50,289 nt of DNA from Verrucomicrobiota bacterium (GTDB lineage: Bacteria; Verrucomicrobiota; Verrucomicrobiia; Limisphaerales; Fontisphaeraceae), in NCBI GenBank assembly GCA_037139415.1, contig JBAXGN010000029.1, forward strand, positions 1 to 50,289, read 5' to 3'. This document shows, piece by piece, positions 32,938 through 42,481 of this stretch; positions within the stretch are counted from its first letter, which is position 1; each line of letters starts with the position of its first letter. A program made the translations under genes and the position numbers. Under the pieces are notes generated by a model, which saw only the letters and a program-made list of their open reading frames with translations, ran no database searches and was not told the origin of the DNA.

Positions 32938-34104
32938 ATGATGAATCGTTTGCATGGTAAATTAGTCGGGGCGGTGCTCGCGGGGGCGGTGTTCGCCGCC
33001 CAAGGTGCCGCCACGTTGGTGGTGCCGGACGAGAATCTCTCCTTTAAGAACGAAATCCAGATCGGCATTCAGCGCGGGTTGAATTGGCTGCAGCAGAATC
33101 AGAACAGCAACGGCTGTTGGTCCATGCCGGAACTGCCGGCGATGACCGCGATGAGCCTGCTGTGCTTCAAGGGCGATCCCGCCGGACGCTTTGCGAAGGA
33201 TGAACCGGCGTTTATCCGGCGGGGCTATGCGTTTCTATTGGCCAACGTCAAGCCAGACGGCGGGATCTACCACTCGAACTATGTCACCTATAATACCGCG
33301 ATCAGCATGTTGGCTTTGCTGGCGGCAAATCGCGCGGAGTACGATCCGGTGATCCTCAAGGCGCGGCGGTTCCTGGTGGGGTTGCAAAGTGATTTCGGCG
33401 AGCCGGGGAAAATGGATACCCCCTTTGATGGCGGGATCGGCTACGGGAGCCGGTACAAGCACTCGGACATGGGGAACACGCTGGCGGCGCTCGAGGCGCT
33501 CTACTATAGCGAGCGGCTGGTGAAAGATGCGCCAGGCAAAGAGCCGGAACTGAATTATGAGGCCGCGATTCACTTCCTGCAAAACTGCCAAAATCTACCC
33601 ACGCATAATAAACAGGACTGGGTTTCCGAGGATGCCAAGGATTTGGGCGGCTTTATCTATTATCCCGGCCACAGCATGGCCGGCGGGGTCACGAATGCGG
33701 CTACGGGGAAGGTTTCGCTGCGGTCGTATGGCAGCATCAGCTACGGTGGAATGCTCAGTTATCTTTATGCCCACCTGAAATCGGAGGATCCCCGCGTGAA
33801 GGCGGTCCTGAACTGGCTCAACGGCAATTATACAGTGGAGGAAAATCCCGGCATGGGCTTGGAGGGGCGGATGTTTTATTACCATACGATGGCCAAGGCG
33901 CTTTCGGTGGCCGGAGTGAGTGAGTTGACGCTGAAGGATGGCAAGAAGGTTGCCTGGCGCAGAGACCTGGCGATGAAACTGCTCAACCTTCAGCAGCGCG
34001 ATGGCTCGTGGGTGAATGAAAGCAACCGTTGGATGGAGAAGGACCCTGTGCTGGCGAGCACGTACTGCCTCATGGCGCTGGAGATGGCCGCCAAGGGGCT
34101 GTAA
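32938..34104 (+). CDS. secreted prenyltransferase/squalene-oxidase-repeat protein
   Basis: A 388-residue protein with a signal peptide (GAVLAGAVFAAQGAATL) followed by an alpha-alpha toroid with repeated QQNQNSNGCW-, YNTAISMLALLAA- and LNLQQRDGSWVNES-like segments, as in the squalene/hopene cyclase and prenyltransferase beta-subunit superfamily. True cyclases have a DXDD catalytic motif, which I do not see. Many exported members in Planctomycetota and Verrucomicrobiota are of unknown use and probably bind rather than cyclise terpenoids or peptides. An exported location argues against a normal hopanoid cyclase. Starts at 32938 and 32941 are equivalent. Confidence 0.83.
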   Translation: MMNRLHGKLVGAVLAGAVFAAQGAATLVVPDENLSFKNEIQIGIQRGLNWLQQNQNSNGCWSMPELPAMTAMSLLCFKGDPAGRFAKDEPAFIRRGYAFLLANVKPDGGIYHSNYVTYNTAISMLALLAANRAEYDPVILKARRFLVGLQSDFGEPGKMDTPFDGGIGYGSRYKHSDMGNTLAALEALYYSERLVKDAPGKEPELNYEAAIHFLQNCQNLPTHNKQDWVSEDAKDLGGFIYYPGHSMAGGVTNAATGKVSLRSYGSISYGGMLSYLYAHLKSEDPRVKAVLNWLNGNYTVEENPGMGLEGRMFYYHTMAKALSVAGVSELTLKDGKKVAWRRDLAMKLLNLQQRDGSWVNESNRWMEKDPVLASTYCLMALEMAAKGL

Positions 34105-34161
34105 ATCGCCGGGTAATATTTTTACGAATGAGGTGAGATCAGAGACGCTGTCTTTTGGGTT

Positions 34162-35088
34162 ATGAAGAAACTGAGTTATGCCATTGTGGGATCGGGCGCG
34201 TTGGGCGCACTGTACGGCGCGCGGTTGCACCATGCCGGGTTTGAGACGCATTTCCTGTTTCATGGCGATTATGATCACGTGCGGCAGCATGGGTTGCGGG
34301 TGGATTCCCCTTGGGGCGACTTGCATTTGCGCGGGATAAACGCCTATCAGCGCGTCGGGGACATGCCGGTGTGCGACGTGGTCTGTATTGGCCTCAAGAC
34401 CACACAGAATCATTTGCTGCCCACCCTTTTGCCACCGCTGGTTCGCGCGGGTACGGCGGTCATCCTGATGCAAAACGGGCTGGGGGCTGAAGAGGAGGTC
34501 GCCGCGCTGTTGCCGCAGGCGATGGTGGGTGGGGGACTCTGTTATCTTTGCTCCAGCAAGATTGCGCCGGGCCACATTCACCATCAGGATTATGGCCGCG
34601 TGATGTTTGGGGCGCATAGTCCGGGGATGGAAGACGTGTTAAAACAGGTGGCCGCTGACTTCGCGCAAGGTGGAGTTCCGGTGCAACTCACGAAAAACCT
34701 GGCGGAAGGTCGCTGGCGCAAGTTGGGCTGGAATATTCCTTATAATGGCCTTTCCGTGGTGCTCAATGCCGAGACGAATGAGATCATGGACCATCTGGAG
34801 ACGCGTGAATTGTCGCGCCAATTGATGATTGAGGTGCTGGCCGGAGCGCGTGCTTGCGGGCATCCCATTGAGGCGGAGTTTGTGGAGCAACTTTTGGGCT
34901 TCACCGTGAAAATGAAACCGTACAGCCCCAGCATGAAGCTGGATTTCCAGGCGCGGCGGCCGTTGGAGGTGGAATACCTCTACGAACGCCCCTTGCAGCA
35001 GGCGCGGCAGGCCGGTGTCGAACTGCCCCGCATCGCCGCGTTGACCGCCCAGTTGCGGTTTCTGGACACGCGGAATTGCTTGAAATGA
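34162..35088 (+). CDS. 2-dehydropantoate 2-reductase-like (PanE/ApbA family)
   Basis: A 308-residue NADPH-dependent reductase of the ketopantoate reductase family. The Rossmann motif GSGALGALYG lies at residues 10-19, then DVVCIGLKTTQNHLLPTLLP and MQNGLGAEE fit the NADP-binding domain, and NLAEGRWRKLGWNIPYNGLS holds the family catalytic Lys and the Asn that binds substrate. In pantothenate synthesis it would reduce 2-dehydropantoate to pantoate, but this family also has members with other substrates and there are no panB or panC neighbours, so the gene symbol is withheld. It has no signal peptide. The next gene begins after a short gap. Confidence 0.83.
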   Translation: MKKLSYAIVGSGALGALYGARLHHAGFETHFLFHGDYDHVRQHGLRVDSPWGDLHLRGINAYQRVGDMPVCDVVCIGLKTTQNHLLPTLLPPLVRAGTAVILMQNGLGAEEEVAALLPQAMVGGGLCYLCSSKIAPGHIHHQDYGRVMFGAHSPGMEDVLKQVAADFAQGGVPVQLTKNLAEGRWRKLGWNIPYNGLSVVLNAETNEIMDHLETRELSRQLMIEVLAGARACGHPIEAEFVEQLLGFTVKMKPYSPSMKLDFQARRPLEVEYLYERPLQQARQAGVELPRIAALTAQLRFLDTRNCLK

Positions 35089-35129
35089 TGGGCGGAAAGC
35101 CTTATCTGGTCTTCTTTACAAAATATATT

Positions 35130-36473
35130 ATGAATCCATTCGCTAACCATCGAATCACGGTGAAGCTGTCGGCCCTGAAAGCCGGAGTGTTCCTCAGTTA
35201 CTTATTGGTCGCCTTGAGCAGCTCCAGCGCGTTCGCCGCGCCTGACCTTGTGATCAAGGCGGAGAAGGCTGGTGCGGTGTATCAAGCTGGCGAGACCATT
35301 ACTTGGCGCGTCGAACTGCGCGGGGGCGGCGCGGATATCAAAGAGGCGTCCTATGTGATTAAAAAAGCCGGGGCATCCGTACATCATCAAGGCACGGTCA
35401 CCCTGAGTGGCGGCGCCGGGACGGTGCAAACCAAATTGGACCAACCCGGCACGTTGTTGCTGGAAGTCGTGGCCAAGGTGCCGGGTGCCAAGGAAATCCG
35501 TGCGCTGGGCGGTGCGGCCATCGCCCCGGAGAAAATTCCCCCGTCGTCTCCCTGTCCCGAGGATTTCGATGCCTTCTGGAAAGGCAAACTGGACGAACTC
35601 GCCAAGGTTCCCGCTAACCCGGTATTGGAGCAGGGTAAGAGCGGGAAAGACGGCGTGGATTACTGGAAAATCACCATGGATAACATCCGGGGCACTCACA
35701 TTCGCGGACAATTGGCGCGACCCGCCCAAGGGGCGAAGCTGCCCGCCATGTTGGTGGTGCAATGGGCTGGCGTGTACGGGCTCAACCAAGGATTTGCCAC
35801 TGGCCCCGCCGCCGAGGGTTGGCTCACTTTGAACATCACAGCCCACGATCTGCCAATTGACGAGCCGGAGAGCTTTTATAAACAGCAGAATGACGGACCG
35901 TTGAAGAACTACACCGCCATTGGCAACGATGACCGCGAGAAAAGCTATTTCCTGCGCATGTTTCTCGCCTGCTATCGCGCGGTGGAATACCTGGCCCAGC
36001 GCCCCGATTGGGACGGCAAGACCCTGATTGTCACCGGCACCAGCCAAGGCGGTCTCCAGACCTTCGTGACGGCCGGGTTAAACCACAAAGTGACCGCCCT
36101 GCTCGCCTTGGTGCCCGCCGGCTGCGACAATACCGGTGGTTTGGCCGACCGGAAACCCGGCTGGCCCTACTGGATGGCCAATGTGGCGGGCAAGGATGAA
36201 AAGAAAGCCCTCAACACCTCCCGCTACTTCGATGGGGTGAACTTCGCGGCGCGCATTAAATGCCCCGCCTTGGTAGGGCTGGGGCTGATTGACACCACGT
36301 CGCCGCCCTCGGGCGTCTATGCCGCCTTTAATCTGATGCAGGGACCGAAGGAAACGGTGGTTCTGCCCGACTCCGACCACCGTGGAAAAAATAACACCCA
36401 AGCCCCATACTCGGCGCGCGCTAGCGTCTGGCGCAAGGCCCTGCTGGCCGGTTCCCCGCCGCCGGTTAAATGA
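35130..36473 (+). CDS. secreted acetyl xylan esterase-like alpha/beta hydrolase
   Basis: A protein of about 447 residues with a signal peptide (YLLVALSSSSAFAAP) and an N-terminal beta-sandwich-like segment (AGAVYQAGETITWRVELRGG). The AXE1/cephalosporin-C-deacetylase-type alpha/beta hydrolase domain follows. The nucleophile is the Ser in GTSQGGLQTF, the acid is probably Asp in LGLIDTTSPP, and the histidine lies in DSDHRG. The conserved CPEDFDAFWKGKLDEL is a family entry motif. Such enzymes remove acetyl groups from xylan or small acetylated sugars in the periplasm or outside. The frame is open upstream to 35076, but ATG 35130 gives the signal peptide. It fits the glycan-degrading theme with the GH106-like gene. 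Confidence 0.85.
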   Translation: MNPFANHRITVKLSALKAGVFLSYLLVALSSSSAFAAPDLVIKAEKAGAVYQAGETITWRVELRGGGADIKEASYVIKKAGASVHHQGTVTLSGGAGTVQTKLDQPGTLLLEVVAKVPGAKEIRALGGAAIAPEKIPPSSPCPEDFDAFWKGKLDELAKVPANPVLEQGKSGKDGVDYWKITMDNIRGTHIRGQLARPAQGAKLPAMLVVQWAGVYGLNQGFATGPAAEGWLTLNITAHDLPIDEPESFYKQQNDGPLKNYTAIGNDDREKSYFLRMFLACYRAVEYLAQRPDWDGKTLIVTGTSQGGLQTFVTAGLNHKVTALLALVPAGCDNTGGLADRKPGWPYWMANVAGKDEKKALNTSRYFDGVNFAARIKCPALVGLGLIDTTSPPSGVYAAFNLMQGPKETVVLPDSDHRGKNNTQAPYSARASVWRKALLAGSPPPVK

Positions 36474-36586
36474 GCCGGGCTTGAATTTTACCGGCAAAAT
36501 CAGCGTATCACGCGTATTGACGTGTCCGTTGTGAGTCGGTACAGTCGCCTTGTTCTGTTTGAAGGAACAGCTTTAAAGATACCGCT

Positions 36587-37390
36587 ATGAAAATGATACC
36601 AGTTCTCACGGTTGCAGCCGTGTTGCTGCCATCCTTGGTGTTGGCGCAACCCGGTAGTCCGGATGGTCTCACCTATAAAACCGGCTACTCCGCGATCACC
36701 AAAATTGGCGGGGACCTGCAAAAGGCGCTGAAAGACAAGTATAAGGCCATGATCCACTCCCAGCCGGTGTTTCTGGAGACGGACATGATGCCGTTTATCA
36801 AACTTACGGAATATCCCGATGAAAGCAAACCACTGCGGGCGGTCTTCATTTCCGTGGGGTTCGTGGATTTGATGAATCACGTGGCCCACGCCAAGGCCAT
36901 TGACCGGATTGAGAAGGGTTACTTTGAAAAATATGTTGCCGCCTTGGCTCAGGAAAGCGGGGACAAAGAACTGCACGAGCCGCCCAAGCTGGATAATAAA
37001 AAGTATTGGACGGAGGACATGATCAATGAGCAGCTTAGCAGCTTCAACCAAATGGTGGGCATGGTGCTGGCCATCGAGTTGTCGCATCATTATCTGGGAC
37101 ACTTCAAAAAGTATGCCGCGCAACTGGACGACACCAAGGGCCGTCCGCCACCCATCAACAACCTGCTCACCCCCTCCGAATGGGATGAATCCATGAAGGC
37201 TGGCTGTGTCAATTCGCTGGAATCCGGCTTTGGCGTGGATGGGATCAAGGCGTTGTACGACGCCATTAACAAAATGCCGCAGCGCCCGGCGTGGGCGGCC
37301 TATTTCCTGCCCGTCAATCTCAAGGTGGATAAGGTCAAAAAAGACCTCGAAAAAATCGAAAAGAAGTTCTTTGCCGGTGACCGGCTTTAG
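36587..37390 (+). CDS. secreted protein with an altered metallopeptidase motif
   Basis: A 267-residue exported protein (signal peptide LTVAAVLLPSLVLAQ). The centre reads AIELSHHYLGHFKKY at residues 162-176. In zinc peptidases the equivalent is HEXXH: here the first His is Ile163, while Glu164, His167, His168 and His172 remain. The region KAGCVNSLESGFGVDGI downstream could supply another ligand. I do not recognise a named family. It may be a pseudo-peptidase or use His167/His168/His172 differently. It stands alone, 16 bp before the end of a convergent MBL-fold gene. ATG 36587 has a weak upstream GAAGGAAC. Confidence 0.65.
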   Translation: MKMIPVLTVAAVLLPSLVLAQPGSPDGLTYKTGYSAITKIGGDLQKALKDKYKAMIHSQPVFLETDMMPFIKLTEYPDESKPLRAVFISVGFVDLMNHVAHAKAIDRIEKGYFEKYVAALAQESGDKELHEPPKLDNKKYWTEDMINEQLSSFNQMVGMVLAIELSHHYLGHFKKYAAQLDDTKGRPPPINNLLTPSEWDESMKAGCVNSLESGFGVDGIKALYDAINKMPQRPAWAAYFLPVNLKVDKVKKDLEKIEKKFFAGDRL

Positions 37391-37407
37391 TCTGGTGGCT
37401 GCCGGCG

Positions 37408-38337
37408 CTAAAACACCGCCGGCACGCCTTCTTCCAGAAAGCAAAGTTGCTGCGTGAGCTTCTGGTTTTTGGCCAGCTCGTTCAGCCAGCGGGGTGGCTC
37501 GTCCAGATCTTCAAAGGAGAGTTTGAACGAGCCATAATGCATCGGCACCATCCACTTGGCACGCAAGTCACGAAAGCCTTTTAGGGCATCATCCGGGCCC
37601 ATGTGAACCGTCCGGAACGAATCCGGATAATACGCCCCAATTGGCAGGAGGGCGATTTCGGGATGGCACCGCCGGCCAATTTCCTTGAACCCCTCAAAAT
37701 ACGCGCTATCGCCCGCATGATACACGCTGCGCCCCTGGCATTCGATCACGAAACCGCCGTAGCCCCGGTTGACATCCTGCAAGTAACGCGCTCCCCAATG
37801 TTTGGCCGGGGTTAAGGTTACCTTCCAACCATCGCCGCCGAACGATTCCCACCAGCGCATCTCAATGACGCGGGTAAAATTGAGTCCCCGGGTCAGACGT
37901 CCCACCCCCCACGGTACGATGCCGGTTTTGGGCGGTGGCAATTGGCGCAACGTCCGCCGGTGAAAGTGGTCAAAATGCGCATGGGTGATCAGCACCAAGT
38001 CAATGGGCGGCAAATCCTTCAGTTTGAGTCCAGTCCGCTTTAAGCGTTTGAGCAGGAATAGCCAGTTGGCAAAATTAGGATCCACCAGGACGTTCAAGCC
38101 GCTGAATTGTATCAGGAAGGAGGCGTGCCCAATCCAAGTGATGGCCACTTGGCCGGGTTTGAGCTTGGGAAACTGTGGCGGGTGGTGTTTCCCGGTTCGT
38201 TTGGTCAGCCAACCTTTCCAGATCATCTCATGGAAGAAGGTCCGCGGGTTAAAATGCTTGCTCGGCGTCAGGTCCTTGAACGACCGCGGCAATTTGCGGC
38301 GCGGCTTGGCGGCGGTATCTGGAGCGCTCGAATTCAT
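37408..38337 (-). CDS. MBL-fold metallo-hydrolase (NAPE-PLD/UlaG-like)
   Basis: A metallo-beta-lactamase-fold protein of about 309 residues. Zinc ligands are in THAHFDH (His119, His121, Asp123, His124), the Asp in HAGDSAYF and the His in VPMHYGSF. ITWIGHASFLIQFSGLNVLV is the strand typical of this group, which includes N-acyl-phosphatidylethanolamine phospholipase D and lipid A-related hydrolases (RomA-like). There is no signal peptide, so it is probably cytoplasmic, and the substrate is not predictable. A longer frame to 38376 overlaps the histidine kinase promoter region; ATG 38337 is preferred. It is divergent from the kinase. Confidence 0.83.
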   Translation of the reverse strand: MNSSAPDTAAKPRRKLPRSFKDLTPSKHFNPRTFFHEMIWKGWLTKRTGKHHPPQFPKLKPGQVAITWIGHASFLIQFSGLNVLVDPNFANWLFLLKRLKRTGLKLKDLPPIDLVLITHAHFDHFHRRTLRQLPPPKTGIVPWGVGRLTRGLNFTRVIEMRWWESFGGDGWKVTLTPAKHWGARYLQDVNRGYGGFVIECQGRSVYHAGDSAYFEGFKEIGRRCHPEIALLPIGAYYPDSFRTVHMGPDDALKGFRDLRAKWMVPMHYGSFKLSFEDLDEPPRWLNELAKNQKLTQQLCFLEEGVPAVF

Positions 38338-38438
38338 CAATGCTGGTAGTGTCCATCTGGAATTTAAAAACGTCAATTGCGACTTTACGCTTTATTTTTT
38401 CCCAATCCCGCTCTATAAACGCTCAGAAGCGAAGCGTG

Positions 38439-41186
38439 ATGGATAACCGCAACCCAAATTTACCCAGTCCGGTCACGGCTGAATCTGCCGTCTGGCAGCG
38501 TCATCTCCGATTGATTTTACTGGCCCTGGTCGGTGTGCTGGTCAGCTTCTTGTTATTCCGCATGATCCGGGAATACGAGCAAAAGCGGCTGACGCTGGAG
38601 TTTGATAATGCCGCGGAAAACCGCACGGAGGCCTTGCGCCGGGAGGTGCGTGACGTCGAGGAAATTGCCAACGCCTTGAGTACTCTCTATGCCAGCAGCC
38701 AGAGTGTAGTACTGGAGGAGTTTAAAATATTTGCGTCCGATTACCTGGATGTTCATCCCGAACTTGAAGCGCTGCAATGGCTCCCCCGGGTGTACCTGCA
38801 TCAACGGATTCCCTTCGAGCTTGCGCATCAGCAGGTCGGCCATCCCCAATATGAAATCACCGAAATGGACGCGCGGGGCCGCTTGCGCCGGGCGGATAAT
38901 CGGTTGGAATATTTCCCGACCACCTATCTGGAGCCCAGTCAAGACAAGGCGAAGCTGATGGGGTTTGATCATTTTTCACAGGCTGAGTCGCGCGAGGCGA
39001 TGGAACGCGCGCGCGATTCTGGGCAACGGATTGCCACGCCTTGGATGCGCCTGAATGGCACCCGGGCGGAGGAGGCGACTTACGGCTTTATGATTTTTTC
39101 TCCGGTGTACACGAATGGGGCGCCGCACGAAACGCGCGAGCAGCGGCAAAACAATCTCGCCGGCTTCCTGCTGACCGCCATCTCCCTGGAACGCATGATC
39201 GCGGAGGCCTTTCATGCCATCCCCAAAGAGGAAATTGAGTTGGTGCTCCAGGATCAGGCGCTGCCCGCGACGGCCCGCTTTGCGTTTTCCATTGATCCCC
39301 TCAAAGGCCGCATTCAGCGGCGGCCGGAAGCGGAGCTGAATCTGCGCGACGACCGGGACCGTAACGGGGTGGTGGATGCGATTGGCCGGACTTGGCACGT
39401 CTGGTGCCGTCCCATGCCCGGTTATCTTGCCGTTCGCCGCAGTTACGGCGCTTGGGGAGCCTTGGTGGCGAGCCTGACGATGACGCTGCTGGTGGTGAAT
39501 CATTTGCGGCAATCCATGCAGCGCACCGCGCGGGTCGAGGAACTCGTCAACCAGCGCACCGCCGAACTCCACGCCGAAATCCAGCGGCGCAACCGGCTGG
39601 AAGCGGATTTGGAACGCGAACGCGATCTCCTGCACATGCTGCTGGATCATTTGCCGGATCGCATCTATTTCAAGGATCGCCAGAGCCGCTTTTTGCGGGT
39701 CAGCCGCGCCATGGCCAAATTGTTTGGCCGCACGGATCCCGCTGAAATCGTTGGCAAAACGGATTTTGATTTCTTTACGCGTGAACATGCGGAACCGGCC
39801 TATCAGGATGAGCTGGACATCATCCGCACCGGCCAACCGCTCATTGGGCGCATCGAGCTGGAAACCCTGCCGGATGGCAAAACCGGTTGGGCCCACACCA
39901 CCAAAATGCCGCTGCGCGGCAAAGCGGGGGACATTGTCGGCACCTTTGGCATTTCGCGCGACATCACCGCGCTTAAACGCATGGAGGAGGTCTTGGCCGA
40001 GGAGCGCAACCTGCTGCGCAACCTCATCGAGAATCTGCCGGATTACATTTATGTGAAAGACCGGCAGGGGCGCTACCTGGTCTGCAACATCACCTATGTG
40101 CACGTCATCGGGCGGGATCAGGTGGAGGATGTGTTGGGCAAAATGCCGGCGGACCTTTTTTCCGTCGAGGAGAGCGGGCGGTTCCACGCCGCCGATCTGG
40201 AGGTCATGGCCTCGGGGCAGCCGCTGATCAATCAAGAGGAACCCCTGCGGGATTCCTTTGGGCATGAGCATTGGTTCCTGACCACCAAGGTGCCGCTGCG
40301 CGATGGCAGCCAGCGAACGGTCGGCATCGTGTGCATTGGCCGCGATATCACCCTGCGCCGCCAGGTGGAACAGCAACTCAAGCTCGCCAATGCCGAATTG
40401 CACAAATCCCATGAGGACTTGATCGCCGCCCAAATGCAGCTCATCCAGGCGGAGAAGATGCAATCCATCGGGTGCCTGGCGGCCGGCGTGGCGCATGAAG
40501 TCAAGAACCCGCTGGCCATCCTGGGCATGGGGGTGGACTACCTGAACTCTTCCGTAAACCCGGCGGACGCAGATGCCCGGCTGGTCATTGATGATATGCG
40601 GGCGGCCATCCGGCGCGCCGATAACATCATCCTGGGCCTGCTCGATTTCTCCGCCCCCAAACAACTCAAACTCCAAAAGGACAATCTGAACCGCGTCGCC
40701 GAACAGGCGCTGACGTTCACCCGACATCAACAGATGGATCGTCAGATTACGGTGAAACGCGATCTGCTGGCCACCCTGCCGCCCGTCGAACTGGACCCGG
40801 ACAAGCTGACCCAGGTTCTCGTCAACCTGTACATGAACGCCATCCAGGCCATGCCCGTGGGCGGCTGCCTCTCCATCCGCAGCTACACCCGCATCTTGGC
40901 CGAGACCGAGGCCTCCCGCACGCTGGATGGACACCAGAACCTGTGTTTCCGGGTTGGGGACGTGGTTGTAGTGCTCGAAACGGACGACACCGGCCCGGGC
41001 ATCCCGGAGGATAAACTCATACGGGTCTTCGATCCGTTCTTCACAACCAAACCGGCGGGGCAGGGGACCGGCTTGGGGTTGACCGTGACGCGTAAAATTG
41101 TGGAATTGCACCAGGGCTATCTGGAATTGCGCAACCGCCCCGAAGGCGGTCTGCGCGCCAGCATCTGGCTCAAGCCTGCCCCATAA
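38439..41186 (+). CDS. CHASE-PAS-PAS sensor histidine kinase
   Basis: A 915-residue membrane sensor kinase. In order: transmembrane helix at about 22-41, an extracytoplasmic CHASE sensory domain (about 65-290, with ALQWLPRVYLHQRIPFE), a second transmembrane helix (336-354), a coiled coil, PAS 1 (about 400-510), PAS 2 (about 525-635), dimerisation domain with phospho-accepting His686 in GVAHEVKNPLAILGM, and the ATPase domain with N-box (QVLVNLYMNAIQAM), G1 (DDTGPGIPED), F-box (FDPFFTTKP) and G2 (GTGLGL). CHASE domains detect small molecules, such as cytokinin-like ligands in plants; the ligand here is unknown. No response regulator lies next to it. ATG 38439 is used; an upstream frame to 38340 adds unlikely residues. 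Confidence 0.93.
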   Translation: MDNRNPNLPSPVTAESAVWQRHLRLILLALVGVLVSFLLFRMIREYEQKRLTLEFDNAAENRTEALRREVRDVEEIANALSTLYASSQSVVLEEFKIFASDYLDVHPELEALQWLPRVYLHQRIPFELAHQQVGHPQYEITEMDARGRLRRADNRLEYFPTTYLEPSQDKAKLMGFDHFSQAESREAMERARDSGQRIATPWMRLNGTRAEEATYGFMIFSPVYTNGAPHETREQRQNNLAGFLLTAISLERMIAEAFHAIPKEEIELVLQDQALPATARFAFSIDPLKGRIQRRPEAELNLRDDRDRNGVVDAIGRTWHVWCRPMPGYLAVRRSYGAWGALVASLTMTLLVVNHLRQSMQRTARVEELVNQRTAELHAEIQRRNRLEADLERERDLLHMLLDHLPDRIYFKDRQSRFLRVSRAMAKLFGRTDPAEIVGKTDFDFFTREHAEPAYQDELDIIRTGQPLIGRIELETLPDGKTGWAHTTKMPLRGKAGDIVGTFGISRDITALKRMEEVLAEERNLLRNLIENLPDYIYVKDRQGRYLVCNITYVHVIGRDQVEDVLGKMPADLFSVEESGRFHAADLEVMASGQPLINQEEPLRDSFGHEHWFLTTKVPLRDGSQRTVGIVCIGRDITLRRQVEQQLKLANAELHKSHEDLIAAQMQLIQAEKMQSIGCLAAGVAHEVKNPLAILGMGVDYLNSSVNPADADARLVIDDMRAAIRRADNIILGLLDFSAPKQLKLQKDNLNRVAEQALTFTRHQQMDRQITVKRDLLATLPPVELDPDKLTQVLVNLYMNAIQAMPVGGCLSIRSYTRILAETEASRTLDGHQNLCFRVGDVVVVLETDDTGPGIPEDKLIRVFDPFFTTKPAGQGTGLGLTVTRKIVELHQGYLELRNRPEGGLRASIWLKPAP

Positions 41187-41538
41187 GAACGGACCTCCTC
41201 TCCCCAAGGGAGAGTAGCACTGTTGGGTATTGCACAACGGCTGATTGTGAAGAAGTACGAACAGATGCCGAAGAGAAGTTCATATACTAAATAGTTGGAA
41301 GATAACGGGTTGTGAATTAACACTGACATATTCTGTGATATCCGAAACACCGGACTCATCTTTACCAACATTGGTTCACGGTAATTGTTCACTGGGTTTT
41401 GCACAAAGCGTTCTGACAACTACTTTCGTTGGGAGCCATTCATGGTTTGATCTAGTTACTTGTCCTATTCTATTAAGACAATGAAGTACTCATGTCTCGT
41501 AAAGCACGCCAAGTTGGTTTTTACGGAAGTCCGTAATG
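41187..41538. other. intergenic region, compositional boundary
   Basis: A 7-bp inverted repeat CTCTCCC/GGGAGAG at 41198-41214 follows the kinase but has no T-run, so it is a weak terminator at best. From here rightwards the DNA is visibly richer in A and T than the preceding 41 kb. No gene was seen in the rest of the gap. Confidence 0.6.
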
Positions 41539-41763
41539 TTATGATTTACCCTTTATTTCCGGTTTTGTCTCCATCGTCAAACAACACCAATCACCGTACT
41601 TGAGGTCTTCGTAAAAATTAATACTAACAAAATCATGTCCACACACAGTGCGTATCTCGTCATAGTCATCGTCTGGACCAGTCGCTACGATACAAAAATC
41701 AGCGTCACCGTGCTTAGTCTGCAATTGTTGCAACTCGGTAATAATCTGGGATAATTTCATCAT
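41539..41763 (-). CDS. small hypothetical protein
   Basis: A 74-residue, mostly helical and acidic protein. The start MKLSQIITELQQLQTKHGDA resembles the N-terminus of several small proteins from phages and plasmids (MKLSELIKEL-type), followed by DADFCIVATGPDDDYDEIRT. No function is assigned. It lies in the AT-rich accessory region with a second small gene upstream on the same strand, so the two could be co-transcribed. Confidence 0.6.
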   Translation of the reverse strand: MMKLSQIITELQQLQTKHGDADFCIVATGPDDDYDEIRTVCGHDFVSINFYEDLKYGDWCCLTMETKPEIKGKS

Positions 41764-41881
41764 AAAAAATCAAAACGTGTAGTGATACCTAACCATTAAT
41801 TTTTGAGCTGACAATAATCTGCCCGATTACGCTCAAGTGTGGTTTAGGTATTTTTTGTTAGGTGAGATGATACTCCTAATC

Positions 41882-42127
41882 CTATCCTGATTTCTTCATA
41901 TTATCTAAGCCCGCAAGTTTGCGAAAACGCGCAATCATTTCATCAACCGAATTATGGCCAGTCAGCGTCCTTAACTCCTCAAGAAACTTAGAGTCCGAAC
42001 CTGCCTGAGAAGCCTCGTGCGCAAAGGCCCTAAAAGCTTCCTCTACCTTGAGTTTTGATGATTTGGATTCGCATGCTTTCAGGAGACGGTTGATGTTCCG
42101 AGTTTTTTCGAGTTTAAGGTTGTCCAT
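41882..42127 (-). CDS. small hypothetical protein
   Basis: An 81-residue, basic, helical protein (KTRNINRLLKACESKSSKLK, then VDEMIARFRKLAGL). I do not recognise the family. About 120 bp upstream of its start lies a complex palindrome (42253-42294) that may be its operator. It is a reasonable gene by length and codon look, but weak evidence. Confidence 0.5.
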   Translation of the reverse strand: MDNLKLEKTRNINRLLKACESKSSKLKVEEAFRAFAHEASQAGSDSKFLEELRTLTGHNSVDEMIARFRKLAGLDNMKKSG

Positions 42128-42252
42128 AGATTCGATTTTTTTGTTTTGTCATCCAATTCATTGCGTAATGCGCAGTCGTTACCTTACCATTAAATTATCT
42201 GGGGAGACTTTCCCAGTGAGCCGGTAAAATTTGGAGTTCCATTTGCAACATG

Positions 42253-42294
42253 ACTTGAAGCTTATACAGGACACTGTATAAGTCAAGTACTTGA
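42253..42294. promoter_or_regulatory. compound inverted repeat, candidate operator
   Basis: ACTTGA, AG, CTTATACAG, spacer GACA, CTGTATAAG, TCAAGT, then a further ACTTGA. The two CTTATACAG/CTGTATAAG arms are perfect, the outer ACTTGA/TCAAGT arms are perfect apart from a 2-bp bulge, and the last twelve bases are a palindrome. No T-run follows. It lies upstream of the 81-residue gene. Confidence 0.55.
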
Positions 42295-42481
42295 TAATAG
42301 TGGGCAGATGACGATTACGATTCTCCGTTAGGTCCTAGTGCTGTTTTGACATTCCATTTAAAAACCGAGAATTCCTCCGAATATCATAATCTGCACACAC
42401 TATCTGCGACGTTACGAACTTGCCGTTCTCGACAAGTTCCAACGTCTTTGGTTACGCATCCTCAGTGATTATTCTGTACAC

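Noticed and set aside
38976-41237. 753-codon frame antisense to the histidine kinase
   Set aside because: The opposite strand encodes a complete kinase with all motifs, and the antisense protein has no recognisable domain.
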